Assembly: GCA_029204225.1 (NCBI GenBank)
Contig: CM055106.1
Coordinates: forward strand, 9,100,274-9,164,273
Direction: 5' to 3'
Origin: Diphasiastrum complanatum
Lineage: Eukaryota; Streptophyta; Lycopodiopsida; Lycopodiales; Lycopodiaceae
DNA length: 64,000 bases
A program made the translations under genes and the position numbers. The notes under the pieces are model-generated. The model did no database searches. It saw only the letters and a list, made by a program, of their open reading frames with translations, and was not told the origin of the DNA. Every line of letters starts with the position of its first letter. Positions within the stretch are counted from its first letter, which is position 1. This document shows positions 1-11,370 of this stretch, one piece after another.

Positions 1-134
1 GGGCTTATACACAGAGGATGTCAGTGCCTTGCACTTATATTCTACTGTACTGTCGCGGGGCGTAAGGCTTGGCCAACAGTATTTTAAGTGGTGGGACCCA
101 CTTATTTATTTGTATACATGAAATACCCACAACA
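1..134 (-). mobile_element. LTR-A fragment, minus orientation, cut by window edge
   Basis: The segment matches the start of the LTR seen at 28838-29273 and, reversed, at 36302 onward: the shared stretch around GGGCTTATAC and the terminal CCCACAACA are visible. The LTR would begin at 134 on the minus strand and run out of the window. It would be the 3' LTR of the minus-strand element whose gag-like frame lies at 322-2156. The middle (about 40-110) is diverged, so only the two ends support the call. Confidence 0.6.
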
Positions 135-321
135 GGGTCCACGGCCCAAAGTAGTGTTGGTCTCTCGGCACTAGGTTGCAACTGTCGTGAAGGGGCGCTG
201 TTGTCAATTCGTTTATTGCTGGGACATGGGTGCTTCAAAAAAAGTGTGGATAGAATTTGCTTACATAAAACCTGAGGCTTTATTGATTATTGATCAGCAA
301 GAACCTAGACTTGCCAGATTT
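135..321 (-). other. Element A internal 3' tail upstream of the LTR
   Basis: Reversed, this stretch contains the same tail found just before LTR-A at 29274-29330 and at 30340-30362/36286-36301, a phrase reading GCCGAGAGACCAACACTACT here. It carries no intact frame. It ties the upstream reading frame to the LTR-A family. Confidence 0.55.
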
Positions 322-1236
322 TCAATAATACACGTAAGGGTCTGGTGGCCATATCAGATAACCTAGTTCATTGACAATTGGGTAGTCGAGGCATTCCATC
401 GGAGGATCCCAAGATAAATCTTGCTGATATAATGGATCTTCATGGATTGGCACAACTGATCCCAATGTCATAGACTCCCCCAAATCATAATGTGGATATG
501 ACATGTTTGCTTGATGCTCTTGTCTGTCCAGGTATTCGAAGTATGCATCAGCCTTACGACTTTCCTCAACAATCAATATCATATATTTAGGACAAGGCTT
601 TATCATTGTAGGTTCTGGTTCTTGCTGTACAATTGGCCATTTTGGGCTTGGATTCCCTGGATTTGGCCTTTGAAGAATGGATATACCTCGAATTGGCATT
701 GATTTGGGGGTTTCTTGAATTGTGGAACAATTAGACTTTGATTGAATCTTGCTCGTTGAGGGGCAATCATCAACTTTAGTCTTCTCTTGGTCATTGCACT
801 TTCCCGTTGAAGGCTGCGTGATGGCACTTTTTCTTGGATCTTGTGCTGAATTGCCTTCAAGTTGCCCAGTTGATGCTAGTCCCCTTTGTAATTCATCACT
901 AAGAATTCTTCGCATTGAGTGCAAAAAAAGCCCTGACAGAATCTGTTGGAGTTCCTCGGTTGTCCGTGTCTTGATTTCCTCGACAGTCGTTGGCTTAATA
1001 AATTCTACCATCTTTGTCTACTGTGATGGTTCTACTTGTTTGCCCGAGGGTACCTTTGCGTACCTTGGGACTTTTGTCAAATTTTCTTCTTCGTCACTCG
1101 CTTCATAACCCAGTGGCACTAAGATTTTTCTTTTGTAGTACGTTCGAGTGGAAGGGTTACCACAGGTGCATGTCGGTCTACATAGGCCAAATGCCTCCTG
1201 GCTATTTGTGAATTTCTCATCGGGCAATCTCAGCAT
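322..1236 (-). pseudogene. C-terminal half of element A gag-like polyprotein
   Basis: Two reading frames in the same phase, 1018-1236 (72 aa) and 322-1011 (229 aa), are separated by one TAG at 1018-1020, so they look like one original frame with a nonsense change. The protein is polar. Its middle is rich in Ser, Pro, Gln and Lys and its C-terminus is rich in Asp, Pro and Tyr. I see no protease, reverse transcriptase, integrase or RNase H motif. It follows the gag-type frame at 1326-2156 and precedes the LTR-A end, so it is probably the C-terminal part of a fused Gag or an accessory frame. Function unknown. Confidence 0.5.
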
Positions 1237-1325
1237 GGATGATTAACTCCGCATTGTGAACACGAGGGATCAAATGTTGACGGATCCCCTCGGTGTGGAC
1301 ATTTAGCATGTCGGTGTTTTCCTCC

Positions 1326-2156
1326 TCATCCATAGCACCTAACTGGGTGCAGTATGCCATCACTTCTAAGTTGATAGGCATACACCAGTAAGAGATTCCC
1401 CTTAGGATCTTCCACAAAATAGACTGGTAGGTTGTTATGGTCCTCCATTGAATTTGGTGACATGCAAGAGGATATAACCAAAACTTCTACCTTGCCACTG
1501 TTTGTTGAAAAAACTTGTGATTTAGATGGATCAATCTGACATCCACCCTTCTGGTGAGCTTCTTGTTGGCTTGATTCTGCTTCTAACCGTTGAACCACTG
1601 GATCTTGCTGTCGACAAGCTTGTTGCTCTATATTTTGTTCTTTTAACAAGCGCGGATTCTTGATTGGACACCTGGTACTTGGATGATCTCCAAAGCAGAA
1701 GGTACATTCGTCCTTTTCAAGAAACTTAATATAGCGAGCATAAGCTTGCTGACAGCTTAAAGTGCAAGGTTCTAGGTCTTCCGCTGCACTTGTTCTGCTT
1801 GACCTTGGCGTACTTTGTTGTCTTGCATGGGGTTCCATTCTTGTTGGATCATTGCTCATTGTCGACCTTTGTTCCTCTGATTTCCCATCTAGATAGGGTA
1901 AATCCTTCTTCCCGAGTGAGATTTCCATCTTGGCAGCATCCTTACAGAGTTGTACAGGTGACGCATAGGGTGCTAATTCTGTCATACCAGATCTGATCCT
2001 TTTGGGCAGTCCAGCATAGTATTTTGCCACGACGATTTGTTTAGGAATCGATGGATTACAATCCTTCACTAGATGATAGATCCGATAGGTGTAGTCTCGG
2101 ATTGTTTCAGCTGGGAACTTTTTAAATTTCGATAATCCTACAAGAGCGGTCTCCAT
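1326..2156 (-). pseudogene. gag: Ty3/Gypsy-type Gag with zinc knuckle (element A)
   Basis: This 276-aa minus-strand frame has the look of a plant Gypsy capsid region: an early helix-rich part (residues 1-75, including KYYAGLPKRIRSGM), a charged linker, then a Cys-His cluster CTFCFGDHPSTRC, which is CX2CX3HX4C. Gag packages element RNA in cytoplasmic particles. The N-terminal capsid portion is missing or frameshifted near 2156-2350, where a T-run (2224-2239) lies. Just past the C-terminus, frame changes near 1326-1417 and 1217-1240 link it to the downstream frame at 322-1236. No pol follows before the LTR, which suggests a gag-only derivative. Confidence 0.6.
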
Positions 2157-2700
2157 AGTTCAGCACTAGAATGTCGCAAGGTAAATTGCTTCAAGATTTG
2201 CCCAATGACTCTGGTGTTCCAACTTTTTTTTTTTTTTTTGAAGTGGAAGAAGAAAAAGAAGAGGATAAAGGAATCAAGAAAAGAGGGATCCGTATGGATG
2301 TGAACAGAAACAGAAATGGATTTAACAGATAACCGCAATGAAAGTTGTACTGTCAAGAGAATATGGAGATGGACAGAAGAGTGTGGACAGAAGAGTGAGG
2401 GATGGTTGGTATGGATGGTGGTGGAATCTGATTTTTCTTGGTACTGATCAACTTGATCTGCGGTTGGATGTTGGATCTTGATGGATATTGTGACTACAAA
2501 CTAGATTTGACAAGATCAAATCAGTTTCAGTAGTGTGATTTAAGCCCCTTTTCTTGGTTCTTTGTGTGTTTTTTTTTTTTTTTTATGTTGAGATTTCTTC
2601 AGATTTGAGTGAATATAACCTTCAACCTTCCTACAATAGCTGTCTATGGACCAATTCTAGACAATGTGAGTTCTGCAAGAGTTCTTGATGGGCAGATTTG
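2157..2700. other. No gene seen; AT-rich stretch with T-runs
   Basis: There are T/A homopolymers at 2224-2239 and 2570-2584. Otherwise I see only leader-like sequence with repeated GATCTTG and TGGATG words. Remnants of the capsid frame (for example the peptide LKQFTLRHSSAELW on the minus strand around 2140-2220) show that gag once extended further. Confidence 0.4.
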
Positions 2701-3910
2701 TCAGGATCTTGAAAAAACTCGGTTTTTTGGCACTTTTTGGCACGTTTTCTTAGATATTTCTAAATCTAACCATTGAATCTTCACAAAAATTTCACACTAG
2801 CCAGATCTTGGTTAGATCTATCTAAAAAAACTCTTTGCAAAGGTTACTTCCCAGCAGATCTCAAAAAATCATGGAAAAAGTGCATTTTTTGGGGTCTTTT
2901 TGCAAAATTTTAAGATTTTCTGGGAAAAAACCCTCACAAACTAGTATGAACTTGTATCTCAGTCAGATTCACTTGTTCACCAAGCTTCAAGAGTTACTTT
3001 CCAAAGAAACTTAAAAAATCTTGAAAAAAGTGCATTTTTTGTGGTTTTTTTGCAAAATTTCAAGCTTTTCTGGGAACAAACCCTTGCAGACTGGTATGCA
3101 CTTGTATCTCAGTCAGATTCACCTGCTCACCAAGGTTCAAGAGTTACTTCCTAAGGAAACTTTAAAAATATTGAAAAAAAGTGCATTTTTTTGGGTTTTT
3201 TTGCAAAATTTTAAGATTTTCTAGGAACAAACCCTCACAGACTGGTATGCACTTGTATATCAGTTAAATTCACCTGCTCACCAAGCTGCAAGAGTTACTT
3301 CCCAAGGAAACTCAAAACATCTTGAAAAAAGTGCATTTTTTGTGGTGTTCTTGCAAAATTTTAAGATTTTCTAGGAACAAACCCTTGCAGATTGGTATGA
3401 GTTTGTATCTCAGTTAGATTCAGCTGCTTACCAAGCTGCGAGAGTTACTTCCCTAGGAAATTCAGAAAATCTTGGAAAAAGTGCATTTTTTTGTGGCTTT
3501 TTTGCAAAATTTTAGGATTTTCTGGGAACAAACTCTCGCAAACTATTATGCACTTGTATCTCAGTTAGATTCACTTGCTCAGCAAGCTGTGAGAGTTACT
3601 TCCCAAGGAAACTCAAAAAATCTTGAAAAATCTGCATTTTTTTGTGGGTTTTTGGCCAAATTTTGAGATTTTCTGGGAACTAATCTTCGCGGACTGGTAT
3701 GCACTTGTATCTCAATTAGATTCACTTGCTCACCAAGCTGCAAGAGTTACTTCCCAGGGAAACTCAAAAAATTTGAAAAAACTACATTTTTTGTGGTTTT
3801 TTGGCCAAATTTTGAGATTTTCTGAAAACTAATCTTCGCAGGCTAGTATGTGCTTGTATCTGAGTCAGATCCACTTGCTTACCAAGCTGCGAGAGTTTGT
3901 TCCTAGAAAA
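2700..3910 (+). repeat. 150-bp tandem array, seven clear units
   Basis: The word TGCATTTTTT (or a one-base variant) recurs at 2881, 3031, 3182, 3332, 3482, 3633 and 3783, a period of 150-151 bp. Each unit also carries TCTCAGTCAGATTCAC, a GCAAGAGTTACTTCCC-type phrase and an A-rich end. A degenerate eighth unit may start near 2700. The same GCAAGAGTTA phrase recurs at about 150-bp spacing in the leader at 9397-10040, so this is probably an amplified retroelement leader segment rather than a centromeric satellite. Short reading frames across it are by-products of the repeat. Confidence 0.9.
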
Positions 3911-4890
3911 TCTTAAAATTTTGCAAAAAAGGGTGGTAAACAAAATAGGATGATGTAAAGGAGGCTGAACATAGTGAGGTCGAGTTAAGAAAGATGGGGA
4001 GTGGAATAGCAGCAAGTAGAGGTGTTTGACAAGGGTTGTAATGTTGTGGATGTGGATCTATGAGGAATGAAGCGGTTTGAAGGTATACGGTTTGTGTTAG
4101 TGATTTTAGGATGTTCAATAGTGTGATGGGAGCGTGATGAGTGCTTGCGTGACACTACCCCTCAACATGCGAGAATTTGTGATATGAGGTATTCTGTCGA
4201 CGACGTTGGGTTTGAAAGTTTTGGTGATGGCGCTCATAAGGGAGTGATAACGATGGTGGTTGGTAGAGTGTAGAGATGGTGGTTGATCACTGAAGGATTG
4301 AATAGTCGAGCGCTAGGATCGGACACAATAGCAAGAAGATCACCGCAGATCGTCGCCAGAAGACGCTTGAGCTCACACTTCGCTAAGGTGCGAATGGCTT
4401 CGGAGTGAGGGCATTTATTGTCGCCGTCGTCTAGTTGCAAGGGAGATGGGACGTGTTGGTTCGTGAAATTCAAATGTATGTCCTCCGGTCGAGATTTGAA
4501 ATGACTGCTCTGGTCGAGATTTGACAGGGAAGCTCTGGTCAAGATCTACCAGAACCGCTTCGGTCGAGATTTGACAGAACCGCTCCGGTCGAGACTTAAC
4601 AGGTAAGCTCCGGTCAAGATCTAACAGGGAAGCTCCTGTCGAGATTTGACAGAACCGCTCTGGTCGAGACTTGACAGGTAAGCTCCGGTCGAGATCTGAC
4701 AGGGAAGCTCCGGTCGAGATCTGACATAACTGCTCCGGTCGAGATTCAACTAAACGCTTCGGTTGAGATGTGAGCGGAGTGCTCCGGTTGAGATTTAAGT
4801 GGAGTGCTTCGGTTGAGATTTGAGCGGAGTGCTCCGGTTGAGATTTGACAAGAGCACTTCGGTTGAGATTTGACAAAACCTCATGATGAA
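3911..4890 (-). mobile_element. Leader fragment of element C, minus orientation
   Basis: Reversed, this segment matches the leader of the complete element C at about 37990-38810. Both contain a block of degenerate repeats built on CTCGACCGGAGC (here at 4480-4880, reverse complement), then the block reading CCATCTCCCTTGCAA, then a Pro/His-rich out-of-frame stretch. The gag-like body and LTRs are absent. It abuts the 150-bp array on the left. Confidence 0.75.
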
Positions 4891-5271
4891 TAAATGGAAC
4901 TGTTTGATGCAAGTGAAGAACTTCAAAGAAATATGACTACGGCTCAAAGTAGAAGCTCTTATGAAAAAGGTGTATCTCCAGGAATGTTGGTTATCCTGAG
5001 ATACCAGTGAGACAGAGGTGAGGTGGCAAAAGTGTGAGAATGATTTTCTAAGGTGTAGCCTATCAGTTGTCGATCTAGAACATCCATGACCCATGAGTAT
5101 GAACAGAAGAAAAAGAAAAAAAAAAGAAAAATGCATAGACTATACATAAGTAATGATATGAAGTATAAACAAGGAACGAGGTGAACAATAGGCATAAAAA
5201 ACAAGATGTCCAAGGAAAGGAGTAAAATAATATTAAAATAATAGGCTTTTTTTTTTTCAAGGAGAAAGATC
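4891..5271. other. No gene seen; 3' flank of Gypsy integrase
   Basis: The stretch has two A/T homopolymer runs (about 5107-5131 and 5247-5258). The hydrophobic minus-strand frames here (for example 5075-5260) come from these T-rich runs and show no family features. Confidence 0.35.
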
Positions 5272-6316
5272 CTAAATTGGGTCAACAAAGAACAACTCTT
5301 CGTAGTACCACCGTAGACGACCACCGTTTACGATAGTGTCTAGGAGTGTCTCGTCAAGTGTTTGTAACTGGATTGCACCATTAGGAAATATTTTGTTAAT
5401 AACATATGGCCCCTCACTTATGAACTTCAATTTGTCGGGGTGCTTCTTTGATGTATAGAGAAGAACCTGGTCACCTAAGTGTAGATCTTTATTGTGCAGG
5501 TGACGGTCATGCCAGGCCTTTTGGCATCATTTGTTAACTAGTTGTGCGTGATAAGATATTAGTCTTGTCTCGCATAACTGGGCTAACGTAAATAGCCTGG
5601 TTTTGACTTGTTGTTCTATTGAAGCCTTTTCACAGAGATATGTTGAAAAAGCTTCTGTAACTCTTAGCGAAGGTACTAAGAATTCTACGGGCATTACCGC
5701 CTCTTGACCGTATACTAAGTGGAAAGGGTAACCCACCTAGTGGCTTTCTTCGGGGTGGTGCGATAAGCCCAGATAGCTAAGAAAAGTTTTGTTTCCCAAT
5801 CAGAACGACTGGTTTCAACTATCTTGGTCAAAATTTTACATATTGTTTTGTTAATTGATTCAGCCTGGCCATTACACCTAGGATAGTACGGTGTACTTTT
5901 TCTGTGAACGACAAGGTAATGGCGTAGGAGGTTATCAATGACAACATTTAAAAAATGTGTGTCGCGATCACTAACAAGCTCTATGGGACAGCCAAAACGG
6001 GTAATAATACTTTTGTAAAGAAAACGTGCAACTGATTTTGCATTGGCGTCCTTCGTTGCTTGAACCTCCACCCACTTAGTAGCGTAATTTGTGGCTATGA
6101 GGATGTATTGAGCTTGGGTATGTTTTGCTGTTGGACTGATTGGTCCAACAAAGTCAATCCCCCACTTATGGAAGGCTTCGTCTTCTATAATGAGAGTCAA
6201 TGGTGTGAAGTCTGCTTTGGTATTTTTCTTTGCTCGTTGACAGACATCACACGCTTTAAAGACAGCAAACGTGTCTTCAACCAAAGATGGCCACCACAAT
6301 CCCGCTCGAAGGATAG
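5272..6316 (-). pseudogene. Ty3/Gypsy integrase, 5' truncated, frameshifted
   Basis: Reading from 6316 down, the order is the end of the zinc-binding region (CDVCQRA), the catalytic core with D in GIDFVGPI, D in VSDRDTHF and E in YYPRCNGQAESINK, then a frameshift near 5735, then LVYGQEAVMPVEFLVPSL. The C-terminal domain (GDQVLLY, GPYVI, VNGGRLRWYYEEL) reaches a TAG at 5272-5274. The enzyme would insert element cDNA into chromosomes. The usual SDRGTHF glycine is Asp here. Reverse transcriptase and RNase H are missing upstream because Copia LTR sequence starts at about 6317. The domain order makes the family call firm. The copy is not functional. Confidence 0.88.
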
Positions 6317-7028
<712 letters not shown>

Positions 7029-7470
7029 AATATTCTTACGATGCTTCTCTTCCAAAAATGGTAGAGTTTCCTCCTTCTCATTAAGCATGGAATTAGTGTA
7101 CAAATGGTGACTTTTTATAAAATGGGGAAGGCCCTTGCCCCTCAATCTTATTGGCTAGTATTCACAATGATCCTATCCATTCATCTTGGACCCAACTTGA
7201 TCCAAGGGTCCACAAAAAGTACATTAGAAATCACAAGATTCATGTGAGTCTCAATTTGGACCCAACTCTAAAAAGTGATCTCTAAGTTTAAAAATGACAT
7301 TGGGCCTCTAGTTTTATTTTAATTACAAGGCCCAAGTCAAGTTTATTTTATTTACAACTTCAATTGCGTGCATTGGGCCATGGGCTTATACACGCAGAAT
7401 GCCATGCCTTCGCCACACATTTTATTGGAGGATCTTATTTATTTACACTTTGTTGGGAATACCCCCAACA
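7029..7470 (-). mobile_element. LTR-A 5' portion, minus orientation
   Basis: It matches 28838-29273 nearly base for base over long blocks (for example TCATCTTGGACCCAACTTGA). The LTR terminus is at 7470, a near-palindrome TGTTGGGAATACCCCCAACA. A CCAAT box and a TTTTATAAAA element lie in the promoter part (reverse of about 7110-7155). The remainder of the LTR is absent here. A plus-oriented 3' part lies at 8617-9019, so this LTR seems to have been broken by an inversion. Confidence 0.8.
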
Positions 7471-8029
7471 CACTGTCATTTGTCTCACTAGAGTCTCCCG
7501 TTCTCATATTTGGAGTTTCATGAGTGGAATCATATGATGTTGATCTTAGAGGATTTTACTAAGTTTCAAGTGCTTGAAATTATGGGTCTTCGTTGTGATC
7601 ACAAATGAACCTCTCTGGATAGAATTTGCATGCAAGCCTGGGACTCGCACAAGTCCAGATCTTGTCAAAAATCTGGCTATGCGAGTACTAGATAGTTCTA
7701 TTTTAGGAGAGATCAGAGATTTTGCACTTGAAAGTATTTCTACAAGTCTGTTTTGGGTTTTCTTACCTTATTTGGGAGTTTTTTTTTTTTTTTTTAATTT
7801 TTAAACCTTCTCTAATGCTCTTGTAGCTGACAAGAGTCGGTGCGATGACTCGTCAACTCAAATGGACCACGAAGCAAGGAACTTATAGAAAATATTCCTA
7901 GGGACCTATTCGTACAAGTGAATTTTTGATGTGTTTGGTGTTTTCAAGAAGTTTTTTTTTTTTTTAATGACGTATGGTTTGGTCTCAAGGAGTACTTGCC
8001 CACTTCATTAGAGTGTAGATCAGCTTACC
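7471..8029. other. No gene seen
   Basis: AT-rich sequence with T-runs at about 7780-7799 and 7952-7966. It starts directly after an LTR-A terminus but does not match the element A internal tail. The only plus-strand frame (7574-7804) ends in a homopolymer and has no family features. Confidence 0.35.
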
Positions 8030-8610
8030 ACACATCGATTTTCATGTTGGGCGAGGAGTTTACTTGCTGAAATACTGCGGCTGGAATTAAGCATAGTTGA
8101 CCTGACTATGAGTACCCGCATACTTGACTCGGAAGGTTTATGAACTCGCACAACAGAATTTTGAGAGTTTATGAGCTCGCACAGTCAATGGACAGCAAAT
8201 GGTTGGTTTAATGGAAAGTTGTTCATAGAATATCATAAGGAAAACCAAAATCCATTCGTACAAAATTTGCACAATATCCTACGGTGCCTAACAATAGCTG
8301 AGGGTGAATTCTTGCACAAAAAAATGAATCGCACAAGGTTGAAAAGATGACTCGCACAGAGTTAGAAGATGACTTGCACATGGTTGAAGGATTTTCGAAT
8401 GAACTAGAAATGACCCACCAGACTTGGAAGATGACTCGTACCAGAATATGACTCTCACAAATTTGTACCCGTGGAGCTAGAACCCATGGGAATGACTCGC
8501 ATAGGAAGTACTCGCACATGACTCGAGGTGAAAAATGACTCGTACGTGGGGACCTACTCACACACTATGAAAATGACTCGCCCACAAGATGACTCGCACA
8601 AGAAGCTCAG
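8030..8610 (+). repeat. Degenerate ACTCGCAC repeat block (leader-like)
   Basis: The motif GACTCGCAC or a near variant (ACTCGCACA, ACTTGCACA, ACTCGTACC) occurs about fifteen times at irregular 15-35 bp spacing. It resembles the degenerate repeat blocks found in other retroelement leaders in the window but uses a different core. It directly precedes a plus-oriented LTR-A 3' portion. Confidence 0.7.
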
Positions 8611-8616
8611 TACCCG

Positions 8617-9019
8617 CATAGGCTAAAATTCCTCATTTGCTATTCACTACTTGTTATTGCTCTTGATTGTGTTTTCTATTGCTTTCTATTTCCATGTTTA
8701 TTGTTTGCCATAGTGAATGTTTTTCCATTAGCAAGCATAAGGAGCATTTGAGCTAACCTCCACCCTCGCTTTCTATCTCTCTCTTTCTCTTCCCTTCTCA
8801 ATCTCTTCTTCTCCATTCCTTCTCTTCAACCAAAACTATGATAAATGTTAGTGTAGAGGAGTAGAGTTAAAGATGAGTAGTATAGTGGTGAGTAGAGTTA
8901 AGGGAGAAAGTAGGAAATTAACTAAAAGTAGCATCTATGCATAGTTAGGCTCCTATCCAGTGATCTAACCTTTGTTGACAGGCAGAAGGGATATACTACG
9001 AGAGATCTTCGACCCCACA
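8617..9019 (+). mobile_element. LTR-A 3' portion, plus orientation
   Basis: It matches the downstream part of the plus-strand LTR-A copy (36700-36870 joined to 43678-43982): shared words include AGCATTTGAGCTAACCTCCACCCTC and ATGTTAGTGTAGAGGAGTAG, each given here only as a landmark. It ends in CCCCACA at 9019, immediately before a tRNA-Asp-like primer site, so it is a 5' LTR end. Confidence 0.8.
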
Positions 9020-9020
9020 A

Positions 9021-9038
9021 TGGCGTCGATGCTGGAGA
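9021..9038 (+). other. Primer-binding site, degenerate tRNA-Asp type
   Basis: TGGCGTCGATGCTGGAGA differs at four positions from the tRNA-Asp complement TGGCGCCGTTGCCGGGGA that is perfect at 16207-16224. It lies two bases past the LTR-A end, the expected position for first-strand priming in Gypsy elements. Confidence 0.6.
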
Positions 9039-10299
9039 TAGGTTTCCACTAACTAGTTTAGTTGCATTTTAGCTATTTTCTTGCTTTTTAGAGTAGTTTA
9101 GGTAGGTTTTTGGGAGTTTGGAGTTAGTTTTCTGTATTTTTTTGTGTTTGGACTGTTCAAAACTAGCGAAGGAGGTGTGAGAGGGTAGAGGAGGCCCTGA
9201 ACAACCTCTAAGGGCTTGAAACCCAAAATAATCATCCAAAAAACTCAAAAAACACACCAATATGTATTTTGGAGGAAAAAGAGCCAAAAAAAACTCATCA
9301 AATTTTTATATCTCCAGAATTAGTGGGAATTAACCCTTGCATGACTTGCAGCAGCTCTAGGGTACTGTCCTAGACCTGCATAGAAGCCTGCGAGAGTTAG
9401 TTCCAAGCCGATTGTAAAAATCAAGAAAAATCATAAAAAAATTCAAAAAACCCTTGAAAAAATAAAAAAAAATTCAAATCTTCACAAGAATTCTCGCAGA
9501 GCCCTCTGAAATTCCATCTCAGTGAGACCAGGACACAGAGAAGCTTGCAAGAGTTAGTTTGATGTATAAGTGCCTGTGCGAGAATTCCCAGTGAAAGAAA
9601 GACGGGAAAGTACTAGTGAACCCTCGCAAACAGTGAAATTTTTAGTTCCAGTGGTCAAGAACTCTCGCAGAGGATATTGAAGTTCCATCTCAGTGAGACC
9701 AGGACACATAAGAGATTGCGAGAGTCAATTTGATTTCAATGAGCAGAAAATTGAATTTAAGTGCTAAAAAATCACTAAAAAGTGAAGATCCAGCAAATCT
9801 ATCCAGTAAGAACTCTCGTAGACCTTCTCAATTGATTTAGAATGTTAAATTACATCAGTGATGAAGCCTGCAAGAGTTAGTATGAAGATCTGGTGAAGAT
9901 CAAACACAAAAGTGATTTTGAATCCTCGTAGACAGTGAAATTTTCACTTCTTGCAAGAGTTAACTCTTGCAGAAAATTCTATAGTGATATCTGACCTAGA
10001 TCCAGCTACTGTGAAGCTTGCAAGAATTACTTCCCAAAGATTTGAAAGATATCAAGTTTTTTACCTGCAAAAATAGCTAAAGAACCCTCATAGACCAGAT
10101 CAGTGGAAAGATCTGCATCAGATCCAGCTACTGTCAAAATCGCAGGTTAATCAGTGCAAGGAGTAAAAAGTTATCAAGTAAAAACCACCGTAAAAGGCCT
10201 AAAATTTATTCCAGCCGATCAGATCGATCAGATCCTTGAAGATCCAGACTGCATCCTACTGTATAAGCAAGATCTAATCACTTTGAAACCCACCATCGG
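9039..10299 (+). repeat. Element A leader with about 150-bp degenerate repeats
   Basis: The phrase GCAAGAGTTAG or a variant recurs at 9397, 9545, 9715, 9868 and 10015, and CTCGCAGA-type words recur between them. The spacing is 147-170 bp, close to the exact 150-bp array at 2.7-3.9 kb, which shares the same phrase. The stretch lies between the primer site and the gag start and has no intact frame. Confidence 0.7.
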
Positions 10300-10610
10300 A
10301 TGAATCTGAGATTGGGACGATCAATAGCACGAAGGATAGCAAATCAGGCACCACACCTTCCTAGATTAGCAGTTGTGCAACAAGAGGCAGAACTGGAACC
10401 AACACCAATGGATCCAATGGGCCAACCCGTACCTGTCGCACCCTTGCATGCAGTTCGGAGAGCACCACGGATGGAGATACCAAAATACGACGGATCATCA
10501 GATCCCATACGATTCCTCCGGATCTACTAACAAGCTTGTGAAATCTACGACGAACGGACACCTGCAGAGAATCTCAAGAGGGATTGGTTGTCAGATTACT
10601 TGACCTATCA
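10300..10610 (+). pseudogene. gag: Gypsy Gag N-terminal fragment
   Basis: The frame 10300-10530 ends in a stop after RIY, but the same phase reads on as a Gypsy Gag N-terminus to about 10610. The key signature is VRRAPRMEIPKYDGSSDPIR, which parallels VRRAPHLDLPKYNGLTDPIR in the minus-strand gag at 14792-15001. It sits downstream of the LTR-A end, primer site and leader, as expected. A Copia-like element truncates it at about 10640. Confidence 0.75.
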
Positions 10611-10639
10611 ATCTACTTCAGATTAAGATCAATCTAGAT

Positions 10640-11358
10640 CAATTTTAGACACAAAATCCTAAAAAGAACAATCATTGATTGAAGGTAAGTGTACTTTCTA
10701 GTTTCACACGTGTGAAACACTATTTGAGTACGGACTCCAACCTGAAAATCAAGTACACATTGATAGAACCTCAAAACAATCAAAACAAATGTAGACAAAT
10801 GGAGAGAATCACTCAAAATTGCTTCCAAAACCAAGATTGGTGTCTCACACTGATTATGGCCAAATGTGGCTCTATATATACAATAAGTGGGAGCTCGTGG
10901 TATTGATCATCCCTCTGATCCCACATGTATAAAGGTGCTTTGTCATATGATGATTCATCATGCAAAACTGACACTTGGACAAAACCTTCTATTTTGAGCA
11001 CTTTTGGTCCATTTTCCTTCTATATGGAGATCTACTTGGAAATCTTCTAGAAGTCAAAATTTGCCTACTTCAGCTTATTCCACACATGTGATTTGTCCTC
11101 TACACATGGGATATGACACCTAACCAAAGGATGTGGCTCATGCAATCAATAGATTGCTGCCATGTGTCATATGTCTAAAAAACTAGTTTTCGGCCATTTT
11201 AGCCACTAGAACTTGAATTAAATCATATGTACAACATATATGATTATGGTACATGACAAGTACACTAGTTTCACACGTGAGAACAGGCTCCACACATGTG
11301 TGTTTATCTATATACAAGATTTTTGGCCTCTACCAAGCTTATTTTTGCATTTTTCACA
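10640..11358 (-). mobile_element. Probable 3' LTR of a Copia-like non-autonomous element
   Basis: On the minus strand a purine-rich tract (TTTTGAGGAG, 11359-11368) precedes TGTGAAAA at 11358, the same layout as the tract GAGGAGGAG before the intact Copia right LTR at 35614. The segment contains the 16-bp palindrome TTTCACACGTGTGAAA (10702-10717), typical of Copia LTRs in this window. The lower boundary is a guess, and I could not align a matching 5' LTR. Confidence 0.5.
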
Positions 11359-11370
11359 CTCCTCAAAAAT

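Noticed and set aside
2700-3910. CRISPR-like or centromeric array
   Set aside because: Repeats of 150 bp are directly adjacent with no spacers, and only seven units are present. It fits a local leader-derived array.
4959-5324. Hydrophobic frames suggesting a membrane protein
   Set aside because: The hydrophobic part comes from A/T homopolymer runs. The overlapping strand-phase is the integrase C-terminus in its upper part.
9069-9287. 72-aa minus-strand frame with a hydrophobic start
   Set aside because: It lies in the non-coding leader of element A on the opposite strand and has no recognised features.
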